A DNA stretch of 64,000 nt. Origin: Steroidobacteraceae bacterium (GTDB lineage: Bacteria > Pseudomonadota > Gammaproteobacteria > Steroidobacterales > Steroidobacteraceae). The notes below the pieces were generated by a model, which worked only from the letters and a program-made list of their open reading frames with translations, was not told the origin of the DNA and made no database searches. Both the position numbers and the translations under genes were made by a program. Positions 27,801-36,257 of the stretch are shown piece after piece (the stretch's first letter is position 1; each line of letters opens with the position of its first letter). The stretch spans positions 1-64,000 of the forward strand of contig JAQSWD010000017.1 in NCBI GenBank assembly GCA_029266835.1, given 5' to 3'.

Positions 27801-27963
27801 CCGACGCGCCCGGGTAGTTGACGTTGATGCCCACGGTGGGCGGCGCGATGGCCGGGTACTGCCGCACGGGCAACGTGGCGATGGAAAGACCGCCGGCGAT
27901 CATGATGATGATCGCGATGACCCAGGCGAAGATCGGCCGATCGATGAAGAATCGTGACAGCAT
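24802..27963 (-). CDS. acrB: RND multidrug efflux permease (AcrB/MexB, HAE1 family)
   Basis: 1,053 residues, the full length of HAE1 pumps. The N-terminus [18 protein letters not shown] is diagnostic. Twelve membrane helices flank two large periplasmic loops. The proton-relay aspartates sit in [18 protein letters not shown] (about residue 407) and the partner Lys region is in [15 protein letters not shown] and [16 protein letters not shown]. It exports drugs and detergents by proton antiport with the adjacent adaptor and channel. Its ATG lies six bases after the adaptor's stop. Confidence 0.96.
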   Translation of the reverse strand: MLSRFFIDRPIFAWVIAIIIMIAGGLSIATLPVRQYPAIAPPTVGINVNYPGASAQTVQDTVIQVIEQQLNGIDNLTYITSEAQADGSAGITLTFAQGTDPDTAQVQVQNKLSTALTLLPQEVQQQGVRVNKPARNFLTVMGFISADDSMNGEEITDYVATNILDPLNRTRGVGDVTIFGAQYAMRIWVDPAKLNNYGLTTGDVVAAIRAQNVQVSVGSLGGLPAAEGQAFSAAIIGPTRFSTPEEFRDILLRVNPDGSQVRVADVARVALNSESYTRDTKYNGKPGAGVAIRLAAGQNALDTMTAIHETIDRLQPFFPRGLEVVYPLDTTPFVRTSIFEVVKTLGEAVVLVFLVMYLFLQNARATLIPTIAVPVVLLGTFGVLAAFGFSINTLTMFGMALSIGLLVDDAIVVVENVERVMSEEGLGPREATRKSMDQITGALVAIALVLAAVFVPMAFFGGSIGVIYRQFSITLVSAMALSVLVALVLTPALCATILKPLPSSGHVEHKGFFRWFNRWFDRGRARHGAGLDAMLSRPGRSMLAFLAIVVVTAFLLSRVPTSFLPPEDPGFAYGQVQAPPGASKERTWVALDKAREYLLEQEKDVVEGVLTVNGFSFAGTGQNAGLIFIKLRDWDERSKSSQSMQAFLGRTNKFFSSIKEANVIAVPPPAVLELGNTGGFDLMLQNRGGLTREAFLAARNQLLGMAAENPALTNVRPNGVEDAPQFKLDIDREKASALGISITDINQTLQTGWASTYVNDFIDRGRVKRVYVQGDPASRMQPEDLNRWYVRNNKGEMVPFSAFGRGEWTYGPQKLVRFNGVPAYQIQGAPAAGRSSGEAMDAMEQMVAKLPAGVGLEWNGLSFEERAAGSQAPLLYVLSLAIVFLCLAALYESWSIPSVVLLVVPLGVLGAVAATLIRGLTNDAYFQVGLLVTIGISAKNAILIVEFAKENFDRGMDLIEAVVHAAKQRLRPIIMTSLAFMSGVLPLAISSGAGSGAQHAVGTGVIGGMLAATFLAIFFVPVFFVVVLRYFKVKPTAMKVDETPADAPYASNA

Positions 27964-27969
27964 GGGTAG

Positions 27970-29178
27970 TTAGCGCGCCGCCACGTCGAGGGCGTTAGCG
28001 GCCGTGTTGCCGGCATGACGTTCCGCTTCCTGCTCTTCAGCCGATGGCACGGGCTTGACCACCGCGCCAGGCCTGACCTTCTGCAGGCCATCGAGCACCA
28101 CGCGCTCGCCGGGCTTCAGGCCCGCCGTGATCAACCACTCGCCGGCGATGGCGCGGTCCGCGGTGACCACGCGCTCGGCCACCTTGTTGTCGCTCTCCAC
28201 GACGACCACGGTCGCCTCGCCCCGGGAGTTGTGCGAGACGCCCCGCTGCGGAACCAGCAGCGCCGCCTGGCGCGTGCCACGCGTGAGCTGCGCGCGCACG
28301 AACATGCCCGGCAGCAGCTCGCGCTGCGGATTCGGGAACACCGCCCGCAAGGTCACCGAGCCCGTCGACGGGTCGACCGACACCTCGGACACCTTGAGCC
28401 GGCCGCGTTCGGCATAGGCCGTGCCGTCTTCGAGCGTGAGCGCGACTTCGGCTTCGTTCTTCTCGTTCTTCACCAGTTCACCATTGGCGAGCTGGCGCTG
28501 CAGGCGCAACAGGTCGGTGGAGGACTGCGTGATGTCCACGTAGATGGGGTCGAGCTGCTGCACGGTGGCGAGCGCGGCCTGTTGACCCGAGGTGACCAGC
28601 GCGCCTTCGGTGACCAGCGCGCGGCCGATGCGCCCGTTGATGGGTGACAGCAGCTGCGTGTAGACGAGATTGATGCGCGCGCTGTCGACCTGCGCACGGG
28701 CGGCGGCGACATCGGCTTCGGCTCGCGCGCGCGCGGCGATGGCCTCGTCGTTCTCCTGCTTCGACACGGCGTTGGCCGCGATCAGCGGCGCATATCTTTC
28801 CTCGAGCAGCCTGGCGGTGACCGCCTGGGCCTCGGCGCGCTTGAGCGCCGCTTCGGCCGACGACAACGCGGCGCGGTAGGCGCCCGCGTCGATCTGGAAC
28901 AACTGCTCGCCGGCCTTCACTTCAGCGCCTTCGGTGAACAGCCGGCGTTGCACGATGCCGGTGACCTGCGGACGCACTTCGGCCACGCGGAAGGCGGTCG
29001 TGCGCCCTGGAAGCTGGTCGGTGATCGCGATGTTGCGCGGCTGCAGAGTGATCACGCCGACTTCGGCTGGCGGCGGAGGGCCTTCTTCCTGCTTCCCGCA
29101 GGCGGCCAGCAGCAGGGAAACCGCCAGCAGCGAAACTCGGGCGACTTCAATTCCTCTGCTCTCAATTGTCTTGGGCAT
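27970..29178 (-). CDS. acrA: RND periplasmic adaptor lipoprotein (AcrA/MexA family)
   Basis: 402 residues from ATG 29178, chosen because GGAG lies seven bases upstream; the ATG at 29190 lacks one. Lipobox LLLAAC gives acylated Cys27. The barrel-sandwich (lipoyl) halves are seen at RTTAFRVAEVRPQVTGIVQRRLFTEGAEVKAGEQLFQID and LSPINGRIGRALVTEGALVTSG, with the alpha-hairpin between them (about 95-165). Then come the beta-barrel and membrane-proximal domains. It links the pump to the outer channel. The start lies inside the 3' end of marR (17-base overlap), so synthesis is coupled to the repressor. Confidence 0.94.
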   Translation of the reverse strand: MPKTIESRGIEVARVSLLAVSLLLAACGKQEEGPPPPAEVGVITLQPRNIAITDQLPGRTTAFRVAEVRPQVTGIVQRRLFTEGAEVKAGEQLFQIDAGAYRAALSSAEAALKRAEAQAVTARLLEERYAPLIAANAVSKQENDEAIAARARAEADVAAARAQVDSARINLVYTQLLSPINGRIGRALVTEGALVTSGQQAALATVQQLDPIYVDITQSSTDLLRLQRQLANGELVKNEKNEAEVALTLEDGTAYAERGRLKVSEVSVDPSTGSVTLRAVFPNPQRELLPGMFVRAQLTRGTRQAALLVPQRGVSHNSRGEATVVVVESDNKVAERVVTADRAIAGEWLITAGLKPGERVVLDGLQKVRPGAVVKPVPSAEEQEAERHAGNTAANALDVAAR

Positions 29179-29653
29179 CACGCGCTCCATTGGCCAGCAT
29201 GCGACCCAGCAGGTCGTTGAGCTGGTTGAGTTCTTCTTTCTTGAAACCTTCGAGATGCACGTTCATGCCCTCGACCACGATGGGCCAGATCTTGCTGGCC
29301 ACCTTCCTGCCCTTGGGAGTGAGATGCAGATTGACCACGCGCCGATCGAGCTCGCTGCGCTCGCGCCGCAACAGGTCTTTCTGCTCCAGGCGGTCGAGCA
29401 TGCGGGTCATCGACGGGACCCCTACCTGACTGACGCGGGCCAGGGCCGCCACCGTATCCGCCCGTTTGAGCCACACCAGCATCAACGGTTCCCACTGCAT
29501 GCCGGTGAGCTCCAGCGGCTGCATGTGCGAATCGACGCGCCGGGTAAGCGAACTCATGACCAGCTTGATCTGCCGGCAGATCATTCGGTGGGTCCCGTCC
29601 TCGGGCGGCGGTACGGGGTCGACGTCGCGAAGACGCCTGGCGGAGGTGGTCAT
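29162..29653 (-). CDS. MarR family transcriptional regulator of the efflux operon
   Basis: 163 residues with a winged helix of the MarR family: LTGMQWEPLMLVWLKRADTVAALARVSQVGVPSMTRMLDRLEQKDLLRRERSELDRRVVNLHLTPKGRKV. The recognition helix is VGVPSMTRMLDRLEQKDLL and the wing is RRERSELDRRVVNLHL. It is first in the operon and overlaps the adaptor gene, so it probably represses its own operon and is released by a small ligand. An inverted repeat 52-73 bp upstream of its start is the likely operator. Confidence 0.93.
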   Translation of the reverse strand: MTTSARRLRDVDPVPPPEDGTHRMICRQIKLVMSSLTRRVDSHMQPLELTGMQWEPLMLVWLKRADTVAALARVSQVGVPSMTRMLDRLEQKDLLRRERSELDRRVVNLHLTPKGRKVASKIWPIVVEGMNVHLEGFKKEELNQLNDLLGRMLANGARDAQDN

Positions 29654-29704
29654 GGGGTTCCGGGTGCGAAGGTGACGCGGGAAATCTCGGCCACCGCGAA
29701 ATAT

Positions 29705-29726
29705 TTGTCAAGGCAACTATTGGCAA
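29705..29726. promoter_or_regulatory. Candidate MarR operator/promoter region
   Basis: TTGTCAA-(8 bp)-TTGGCAA: on the opposite strand the right arm reads TTGCCAA, so the arms match at six of seven positions. The site lies 52-73 bp upstream of the marR start, in a locally AT-rich patch (AAATATTTGTCAA). On the minus strand TTGACA within it could be a -35 box. A MarR dimer on such a palindrome would block the operon promoter. Confidence 0.4.
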
Positions 29727-29955
29727 CGGAAGCCCGGGACGGGGTCTACGGGCACCAGCGCGCATGCGTTGGAGCGCAGTCTGCTGGGCGGCAAGGGAAA
29801 ATCCATGGTACGGCGCCGCCATCCTCCCGGGCCGGCGAAAGCCCGGCTTAACAGTGGCTAAGAAATCCCGATGAACTGTCACTGGCACCGGCGCGGTGCG
29901 TCGCAGATGATCCAAGCATCACTTGCCGGGTTCGATTGCACCAAGGGAGCATGGA
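29727..29955. other. Intergenic region upstream of the MFS gene
   Basis: About 230 bp. It contains a GC-rich inverted repeat near 29827-29848 (CGGGCC...GGCTT and AAGCCCGGCT segments) and, at the right end, AAGGGAG (29943-29949), the Shine-Dalgarno sequence of the MFS gene. No gene is seen. Confidence 0.4.
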
Positions 29956-31113
29956 ATGACACGCCGCGAGAGCGTTGGCCTGAGCCGAAAGCACCTCTGG
30001 GTCATGGTCGCGGCCGCCGCCGTGCTCTACGCGTCGATGAGTTTCGCGCTGGCCGTGGGACAACTCATGTGGGGCGCGGCGCAGCCGGTGTTCGGCGCCA
30101 TCGCCGAACGGCACGGCGCGCAACGCGTGCTGGTGATCGGCGCCCTGCTGTTGGCCGGTGGCTATGCGCTCACGCCCTTCGCGGGCAGCGAGTGGGCCGT
30201 GCTCGTCACCTTCGGCGTGCTCACGGCCGCGGGCGCCGGCGCCGGCAGCTTCGCCGTGCTCATCGGCCAGGTGGCGCAGCGCGTACCGCCCGAAAAAAGA
30301 TCCTTCGCGTCCGGCTTCGTGAACGCCGGCGGCAGCCTCGGTCAATTCGTTTTCGCGCCATTGACCCAATTGTTGATTTCGACACTGGGGTGGATGACCG
30401 CCATGTGGACCATGGCGGTGGCCGCATTGGCCACTCTGCCGCTGGCGAGGCCGCTGCTGCGCAAGGATGCGGACGTCTCCGCCGCTTCGAGCGCCGGCAG
30501 CGCCACGACGCTGCGGGAACAGCTGCGCATCGCCGCGCGTGAAAAGAGTTACTGGCTGCTGCACGCAGGGTTCTTCACCTGCGGGTTCCACATCGCTTTC
30601 CTGGTCACGCATCTGCCGGGCGAGGTGGGCCTGTGCAGCCTGCCGGCCTCGGTGGCCGCGACTTCATTGGGCATCATCGGATTGGCCAACGTCGCCGGCT
30701 CACTCACGGCGGGCTGGGCCGGCGGCGTCATGCGCATGAAGTGGCTGCTGTTCATCATGTATTTCAGTCGAGCGGTCGCGGTACTCATCTACATGGCCGC
30801 GCCGAAGAGCCCGATGACTTTCTACCTGTTCGCCGTCGTCCTCGGTTTCACCTGGCTCGCCACCGTTCCGCCGACCGCGGGCCTGGTCGGCAAGTTGTTT
30901 GGCGTGCGTTACCTGGGCACCTTGTTCGGCCTCGCCACGTTCACTCACCAGATCGGCGCCTTCTTCGGAGCCTGGCTGGGCGGCATCGCGCTGACGAAGT
31001 TCGGCGACTTCACCTGGATGTGGTACGCGGACGCCGCGCTCGCCGCTGCCGCGGCTTTCATCAACCTACCTATTCGCGAAGCCAAGCTGAAAACGGTTAC
31101 CGCACCCGCCTGA
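29956..31113 (+). CDS. MFS transporter with apparent in-frame deletion between TM1 and TM2
   Basis: 385 residues from ATG 29956, chosen over an upstream TTG because AAGGGAG lies six bases ahead. It belongs to the MFS group with a LLWGAAQPxFGAIAER motif after TM2 (here LMWGAAQPVFGAIAERHGAQRVL). About 11 helices can be counted. TM1 (WVMVAAAAVL, residues 15-24) runs directly into ASMSFALAVGQLMWG, which in relatives is TM2; the rest of TM1 and the first periplasmic loop, about 30 residues, appear to be missing without a frame change. Downstream all segments look normal (RYLGTLFGLATFTHQIGAFFGAWLGG). Substrate unknown; family members carry monocarboxylates among others. Probably non-functional as drawn. 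Confidence 0.8.
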   Translation: MTRRESVGLSRKHLWVMVAAAAVLYASMSFALAVGQLMWGAAQPVFGAIAERHGAQRVLVIGALLLAGGYALTPFAGSEWAVLVTFGVLTAAGAGAGSFAVLIGQVAQRVPPEKRSFASGFVNAGGSLGQFVFAPLTQLLISTLGWMTAMWTMAVAALATLPLARPLLRKDADVSAASSAGSATTLREQLRIAAREKSYWLLHAGFFTCGFHIAFLVTHLPGEVGLCSLPASVAATSLGIIGLANVAGSLTAGWAGGVMRMKWLLFIMYFSRAVAVLIYMAAPKSPMTFYLFAVVLGFTWLATVPPTAGLVGKLFGVRYLGTLFGLATFTHQIGAFFGAWLGGIALTKFGDFTWMWYADAALAAAAAFINLPIREAKLKTVTAPA

Positions 31114-31166
31114 CAAGAGGGCATTCACCGATTCCCGGGAACCGGCCTGCCCCGGCCTGATGACGC

Positions 31167-32473
31167 TCAGCCGCGCACCAGCCCTGCCAGCGGCTTCGCC
31201 GACGCGCTGTCCGGAAACACCGTGGATTCCAGCGCCGCGGACGACACACCCAGGTGATCGCCCAACACGCCCTTGATCACCGAGCGCAGGTCGCGCGTGG
31301 GCTTGAGGTCGCGGCTCTCCAGCAGGTTGGCGCGCGAGAGCCCCGGCCAATCGGCGATGACGCGGCCGCCGTTCACGGCGCCGCCTAACAGGAATGCCGC
31401 GGCGCCGGTGCCGTGATCCGTACCGCGCGTGCCGTTGACCGCGGCCGTGCGGCCGAACTCGGTGGCCACGAGCACCACGGTCTTTCGCCACACGGGCCCC
31501 AGCGAGTCCTTGAGTGATTCGAGCGCGGCGTCCAGCCCGCGCAGTCGCATCGCCAGCTGGCCGATGTCGCCGCCCTGGTTGGCGTGCGTGTCCCAGCCGC
31601 TGGTGTCGAACATGGCCACGCGTGGGCCATCGTCGCGCTTGAGAAATCCCGCCGCGGCGCGCGCGGTCTCGGCGTAACGCGCGTTGTAGTTACGTTTCGC
31701 CCTGGCGTCCTCGGCCACGACGTCGGTCGTCGACATCATCGGCGCAGAGTCCGCGTCGGCCTGGGCGAGTCCGCGTCGGCCTGGGCTTCGGCCTCGGCGG
31801 CCTTCTGCGCTTCCATGGCGATGGCGTCGCTCTCGAGCGCATCGCCCAGGCGCTGCGCCAGCAGCGGGTCGCGTGCATACAGGTCGGTGATGCGCGCCAG
31901 GGTCGATTCGTCCAGCGCCCCTGTCTTCATGGGCGACCAGGACGCCACTTCCGCGGGTCCCCGCATGGCCAGGGGCACATTGGCGCCCAAGGCAACGCCG
32001 GCTTCCCGCGATCTGCCCGCGCTGGATTTTCCCGCCGGCAACGAATTCAGCGCGCGGTTGATCCACCCGCTGGTGGAACCCTGCGGCCGGTTGTCACCGC
32101 TCTCCAGAACGTTCTGCGCGTCGAAATGCGAGCGCTCGCGGTACGGCGTCGCCACGGCATGCAGCACGGCCAGCTCCCTGGCCGCGAAACTGCGATGCAG
32201 GAATGTCAGCGCGGGATGCAATCCGAAATCGGCGGTGAGTGGCAGCGCGGCGCCCGCGCCGCTTCCCGCGATGGCAATCTGCCCGCGAAGGCCGGCATAG
32301 TCGGCATCGCCGATGGGTGGCACGGCGTTGAGCCCATCCAGCGCGCCTCGCAGCAACACGAAGACGAATCGCGAGTCGGTGTTCGCCGAGGCGAAAGCCA
32401 GGCGCGACGCCATCATGCTGGTCGCGCCCGCGAACAGCGAGGTTTCGAGAAAACGCCGACGTGTCAGTGACAT
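31167..32473 (-). pseudogene. DUF1501 family protein, frameshifted by a 20-bp tandem duplication
   Basis: The start ATG at 32473 has AGGAG six bases upstream. The first frame (32473 to 31736) encodes a Tat signal (LTRRRFLETSLFAG) and the N-terminal half of a DUF1501 protein (FVFVLLRGALDGLNAVPP, FGLHPALTFLHRSF, ERSHFDAQNVLESG). The second frame (from about 31790 to 31167) encodes the C-terminal half (FDTSGWDTHANQGG, VVLVATEFGRTAAVNGTRGTDHGTGAAAFLLGG). The frame changes at two perfect adjacent 20-bp copies (31747-31766 and 31767-31786). Removing one copy changes phase by exactly the amount needed to join both halves into one frame of 428 residues, the normal family size. DUF1501 proteins are exported and usually paired with DUF1800, as here. 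Function unknown. Real mutation and assembly error are both possible. Confidence 0.9.
31747..31786. repeat. Perfect 20-bp tandem duplication inside the DUF1501 gene
   Basis: Two identical, directly adjacent 20-bp units, 31747-31766 and 31767-31786, beginning GAGTCCGCG. The bases flanking the pair do not extend the repeat. 20 is not a multiple of three, so the second copy shifts the reading frame. Confidence 0.97.
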
Positions 32474-32482
32474 CCGCTTCTC

Positions 32483-33743
32483 CTAGCGCCGCATGAATTC
32501 AGGTGATGCCAGCAACAGCGTGAGCGCCTGCGAACCACTCTCGGCGCGCGCAATCGCCCTGGCGGTGTCGTCGCTCAGTGAGCCACCCAGCAACTGCGGC
32601 GCCAGTTCGCGCGCGTTGCGCGCATCGCCCATGCGCTGCGCCACCAGATCGGCCCAGGTAATGCGTTTGAGCAGCGCGGATGAGCCATCCCAGTCGGCGC
32701 TGGTGTCCGGCCACCCCGCCGGCGACCCGGGACTCAGCGCCCGCTGTCCCAACACCTCGAAGCCGCGCAGCGCACGGCGTTTGTCACGCAACGGCAGGCC
32801 GAGGCCGCGATAGGCCGAGTGCAGGTAGTCCGCCGGCGTCTTGAACTTGGTCAGCGGCGTTTCCCACGCCTCCGGCGATTCGACGAGCGCTTGATAGACC
32901 GTCGGCAAATGCGCGCGCGAATCCAGCCACGCGCGTGTCAGACGTTCGACGGCGGCCTTGGGTGGATCGTCCGCGACGAAATGCCGCACCAGCTTGGCAC
33001 AGACGTGCCGCGCGGTCTGCGGGCGCAATGCCAGGTCGCGCAGGATGGCCTCACCCTGTTTGACGCCATCCTCGCCGGGTGTAGCCGCCATTCACGCCCA
33101 GCGTGTGCAGTTCGAGAATCTCACGCGCGAGGTTCTCATTGATGTCGAGTTTGCGGCTGGACCTGCGCGCGACGACTTCCGCGGCGCGGGAGTTGGGCCC
33201 GATGGAGGTCTGGTTATCGAGATACAGCAGCATGGCCGGGTGTTTTTCCACGGCCAGCAGCAGGTCGGTGAAATTGCCGGTGACGTACGGACGGATGGCC
33301 TCGCGCTCGAACGCACCCGCAAGGCCCAGCACCACGACCTTGTCGATGGACACGGCGAAGTGATTGGTCCAGAACTGCGTCAGCCGTTCGAGGAATGGCC
33401 GCTCGGTGCCGACCGCGTGCGCGAAACGCGCATGGGCCTCGTCGATGTAGATAGGCCGGTAAACGGCAGGAAGCTTAAGCGCCGCCTTTGCCGGGTTGGC
33501 ATCTGCCGCTTCTTTCTTGTCCTCGCGGCGCTTCTCCACGACTTCACGCCGCAACTGGATGGCGCGCGCCAGGGTCTCGGCCGACGGTTTGAGATCCGGG
33601 TCGCCGAGCACGGGCGCCGGGCCCTTCAGCTGGTCCAGCAGCCAGCCCGCCGGGTCAGCCAGGTTCTCCAGCTCACCCGGCCGCGCACCGAGCCCGAATC
33701 GGTTGGCGGCGATGGCGGCGGCGGTTTTTGGCGTCCCGATCAT
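32483..33743 (-). pseudogene. DUF1800 family protein, internal deletion with frameshift
   Basis: The N-terminal frame (33743 to 33051) has the DUF1800 hallmarks: AANRFGLGARPGEL, LTQFWTNHFAVSIDK, EREAIRPYVTGNFTDLLLAVEKHPAMLLYLDN, NENLAREILELHTLGVNGGYT. It then runs into nonsense (RRGWRQTG, stop). The C-terminal frame (33091 to 32483) takes up at EDGVKQGEAILRDLALRPQTARHVCAKLVRHFVADDPP and ends SPEFMRR, also typical. In relatives the two blocks are separated by a segment of several dozen residues containing the ALARxLTGW motif; here they meet within about 15 bases and in different frames, so a deletion not divisible by three has occurred near 33060-33085. The gene ends nine bases before the DUF1501 start, the usual operon arrangement. 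Confidence 0.87.
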
Positions 33744-33794
33744 GCCTGGGGGTTAACGCGGCGGCGGCTGGCTGGTTGACGTGACCCGGTGATT

Positions 33795-34514
33795 TCAGCG
33801 CGGCGGCGTTCGCAGCAGCCCGTCCACCCAGCGCTTGAGCGCCGGCCCGAGAGTCGCTGCCTCGAATTCATCTTTCACACCGCCTGCGCGCATGCCCAGC
33901 AGCCGGCCCTGCGCGTCGAACAGGGCCAACATGGGATAACGCTTCACGGCCACGCGGTCGATGAAATCGCGCGCGTCGGGCACCACACGCCACTGGAATT
34001 CGTAGCGCTGAACGAAGGCGCGCGCTTCGGCCGGTTCATCGAAAGTCACCGCCAGGAAGTTGAGATCCTTGCGCGCAGCGGCGAATTTGTTCAGCGGCCC
34101 CACCTCGAGGATGCAGGGCACGCAGGCCGCGAAGTAGAAATTGACCAGCGTGGGTTTGCCGCGCAAATCGGCCGAGGTCACGCGTTTGCCGGCGAGATCC
34201 GCGAGGTCGAACGCCGGCATTTCCCGGATGGCGCCGAATGGCGAAGGACAGGACGGCCCGCCGCGCCGATGCAATGACAACGCGACCGCGCTGCCATCGG
34301 GCGCGCGCGTCATCTCGGACGTGAGGCCGGGCTGCAGCATCGCCGCCGCGAATTCGTCGAAGGTGATGGCCTTGCACTGCAGGTCGCGATAGCCGAGTTG
34401 CACGCCGGCGCCGAGACCCAGGCTGCTGCGGAATTCCGCTTCAGTCAGCGGCCCTTCCTGCGCGAAACACGGCGCGACTGCGAAACAGAGCAGGATGACG
34501 GAAACCAGGCGCAT
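33795..34514 (-). CDS. TlpA-like thioredoxin-fold protein, secreted
   Basis: 239 residues from ATG 34514 (ATG 34523 is an alternative). Signal peptide MRLVSVILLCFAVAPCFAQ. The second half (about 95-235) is a TlpA/ResA-type thioredoxin domain: FDLADLAGKRVTSADLRGKPTLVNFYFAACVPCILE with a CVPC active site, then NFLAVTFDEPAEARAFV and a cis-Pro in VKRYPMLALFD. The first half is unrelated to known domains. The likely role is reduction of periplasmic disulfides, such as apocytochrome c; two c-type cytochrome genes lie nearby, but the link is inferred. Ends 51 bp from the DUF1800 start. Confidence 0.82.
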   Translation of the reverse strand: MRLVSVILLCFAVAPCFAQEGPLTEAEFRSSLGLGAGVQLGYRDLQCKAITFDEFAAAMLQPGLTSEMTRAPDGSAVALSLHRRGGPSCPSPFGAIREMPAFDLADLAGKRVTSADLRGKPTLVNFYFAACVPCILEVGPLNKFAAARKDLNFLAVTFDEPAEARAFVQRYEFQWRVVPDARDFIDRVAVKRYPMLALFDAQGRLLGMRAGGVKDEFEAATLGPALKRWVDGLLRTPPR

Positions 34515-34532
34515 GCCCGCCATTATGGCCCA

Positions 34533-35108
34533 TCAGGGCGGAAAGCTGACGAAAGGACTGTCCCGCGCCAGGAAACGCAGCCGGCGATGCTGGTCGCGCG
34601 ACAGGCCGATGCGCGTGCTCACGGCGATGCGCGTATCCACGTCGCTGCTCTCCAGCCAGAGTACCCGGCTGGTGGTGAGGTCTTCGCCCGTCAGGTTGCG
34701 CCCGATGGCCAGCGCCGCGCACAAGCGGCCGGGGCCGCGCGCCAGGTCCCGCAACTTCGAGCCCGGGCGGTGCGCGCACATGAGGTCGATGCCCACCGTG
34801 GGTTCGAGCGCGCGGATCAGCACCGCGGCGCCGACGCCCTCTTTCTCCGCGGCCAGGTCCAGCGTGAGGCATGTGCCGTACACCATGCGCACATAGGCGG
34901 TGCCGGGCGCGGCGAACAACGGCGCATTGCTGCTAGTTAGGCCGAAGCGCGCGTATCCCGTGGGGTCGCCGGGCGGGTACGCCTCGGTCTCGACGATGCG
35001 CCCGGCCATGCGCCCGCGGCCATGCGCGTGCACCAGTCGCTTGCCGATGAGAAAACGCGCCAGTGCGATGGTGGCGGACGGCAGATCGCCACGATTCAAG
35101 CGGGCCAT
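34533..35108 (-). CDS. mpg: DNA-3-methyladenine glycosylase (AAG/MPG family)
   Basis: 191 residues, normal for bacterial Mpg. It removes alkylated and deaminated purines. Family blocks: ALARFLIGKRLVH, GRIVETEAYPPGDPTGYARFGLTSSNAPLF, GTAYVRMVYGTCLTLDLAAEKEGVGAAVLIRALEP, GPGRLCAALAIGRNLTGEDL. The catalytic Glu and following Tyr lie in VETEAY. The usual SHAYRG string after it is changed to TGYARFG, so the damaged-base pocket may differ. It starts 27 bases from the divergent cytochrome gene start and precedes the TlpA-like gene on the same strand. Confidence 0.88.
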   Translation of the reverse strand: MARLNRGDLPSATIALARFLIGKRLVHAHGRGRMAGRIVETEAYPPGDPTGYARFGLTSSNAPLFAAPGTAYVRMVYGTCLTLDLAAEKEGVGAAVLIRALEPTVGIDLMCAHRPGSKLRDLARGPGRLCAALAIGRNLTGEDLTTSRVLWLESSDVDTRIAVSTRIGLSRDQHRRLRFLARDSPFVSFPP

Positions 35109-35134
35109 TCCGGTCAGTATTACACTGCGCGCCC
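35109..35134 (+). promoter_or_regulatory. Possible promoter of the di-heme cytochrome gene
   Basis: TATTAC at 35118-35123 with TTCAAG 17 bp upstream (inside the mpg start region). The ATG follows 11 bases after the -10 box, so the leader would be very short. The -35 match is poor. Confidence 0.3.
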
Positions 35135-36202
35135 ATGGGGAACACCTTGTACAAGTTGCATCTCGCTCGCATCGTTCCGGTTCTTTGCCTCGTCACCAGC
35201 GTCACTTGGGCCGCGGACCCGCCCAAGCCGGCTACCGCCATGGCCGCGCCGGCCAGTGCCGCGCCGATGACCGCGATCGAGTATCCCGACTGGCTGTTCC
35301 CGCTCATTCCCAAAGAGCTTCCGGCGCCGCCGCCGGCCAAGCCCGCGGCGGACAAGGCGGATGCGCCCAAGCCCGAGGAAGAACTGCTCGACATCCCCGG
35401 CAGCACGGAAAAGTTTCCGCTGTCGCGGATCAACGATGCGTTCAACCCTCCCGACTGGCGTCCGGCCTCTCACGGCCCCATGCCCGACGTGGTGGCCAAG
35501 GGCCGCAAGCCCGACGTCATGGCCTGCGCGTTCTGCCACACGCCCACCGGCCAGGGGCGTCCCGAGAACTCGGCGCTGGCGGGGCTGCCGGCGGCCTACA
35601 TCAAGCAGCAATTGCTCGACTATCGAAGCGGGCGCCGCAAGGGCGTGGGCCCGGACACCTATCTCCCCGTGCAGAACATGCTCAAGATCGCCAAGGCGAT
35701 GACCGACAAGGAGATCGACGAGAGCGCCGAGTACTTCTCGCAGCAGAAGCTCAAGCGGCGCGTGTACGTCATCGAGAGCCTGCGCATTCCGCGCGCCGAA
35801 CCGGCGGCCTGGATCTATTACGAGCATGGCGGCACCGAGGATCTCGGCGATCGCATGCTCGAAGTCACGCAGGATCTCACGCGCCACGAGCGGCGCGACG
35901 ATCGCCTCGAGTACCTGGCCTACGTTCCACCCGGCGCCATCAATCGCGGCAAGCGCATGGTGCTCGGCGGTGAAGGCAAGACCGTCGCGTGCACGCAGTG
36001 CCATCTCGCCAACCTCAAGGGAACGGATCAGATTCCGCCTATAGCCGGCCGCTCACCCACCTACCTGCTGCGTCAGATGCTGGCGTTCCGTAACGGCGAT
36101 CGGGTCAACGAACACTCGGCGCAGATGAACCCGGTGGTGGAGAAACTCACGATGGCGGACATGATCGACATCGTGGCCTACGTCTCCTCGCAATACCCCT
36201 AA
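35135..36202 (+). CDS. Di-heme c-type cytochrome
   Basis: 355 residues from ATG 35135. Signal peptide to about residue 26 (VTSVTWA). A proline/alanine-rich low-complexity stretch follows (about 28-95), then two cytochrome c domains, each with one CxxCH heme site: CAFCH and CTQCH. A Met ligand candidate for the second heme lies in SAQMNPVVEKLTMADM. Such proteins shuttle electrons in the periplasm. GLPAAYIKQQLLDYRSGRRKG and RSPTYLLRQMLAFRNGDR resemble the repeats of the c4/c553-like group. It may accept electrons from a GMC-type dehydrogenase, but that is inference. Confidence 0.87.
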   Translation: MGNTLYKLHLARIVPVLCLVTSVTWAADPPKPATAMAAPASAAPMTAIEYPDWLFPLIPKELPAPPPAKPAADKADAPKPEEELLDIPGSTEKFPLSRINDAFNPPDWRPASHGPMPDVVAKGRKPDVMACAFCHTPTGQGRPENSALAGLPAAYIKQQLLDYRSGRRKGVGPDTYLPVQNMLKIAKAMTDKEIDESAEYFSQQKLKRRVYVIESLRIPRAEPAAWIYYEHGGTEDLGDRMLEVTQDLTRHERRDDRLEYLAYVPPGAINRGKRMVLGGEGKTVACTQCHLANLKGTDQIPPIAGRSPTYLLRQMLAFRNGDRVNEHSAQMNPVVEKLTMADMIDIVAYVSSQYP

Positions 36203-36233
36203 CCACCGGAACATTCTCCCTGTTGCCGGCATT

Positions 36234-36257
36234 CCCTGTGTGGGAGCACACACAGGG
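36234..36257 (+). promoter_or_regulatory. Hairpin overlapping the Shine-Dalgarno of the next gene
   Basis: CCCTGTGTG (36234-36242) and CACACAGGG (36249-36257) form a perfect 9-bp stem with a 6-base loop. The 3' arm contains the AGGGGA that serves as ribosome binding site for the ATG at 36266, eight bases beyond the stem. In the mRNA the stem would hide the site. No T-run follows, so it is not an intrinsic terminator. Confidence 0.5.

Noticed and set aside
26383-27957. 524-codon plus-strand frame opposite the RND pump gene
   Set aside because: Antisense shadow with heavy His/Gln/Arg composition; the pump gene has full-length domain support.
29928-29945. GGTTCGATTGC resembling a tRNA T-loop
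   Set aside because: No acceptor, D or anticodon arms pair around it; it lies just before the MFS ribosome site.
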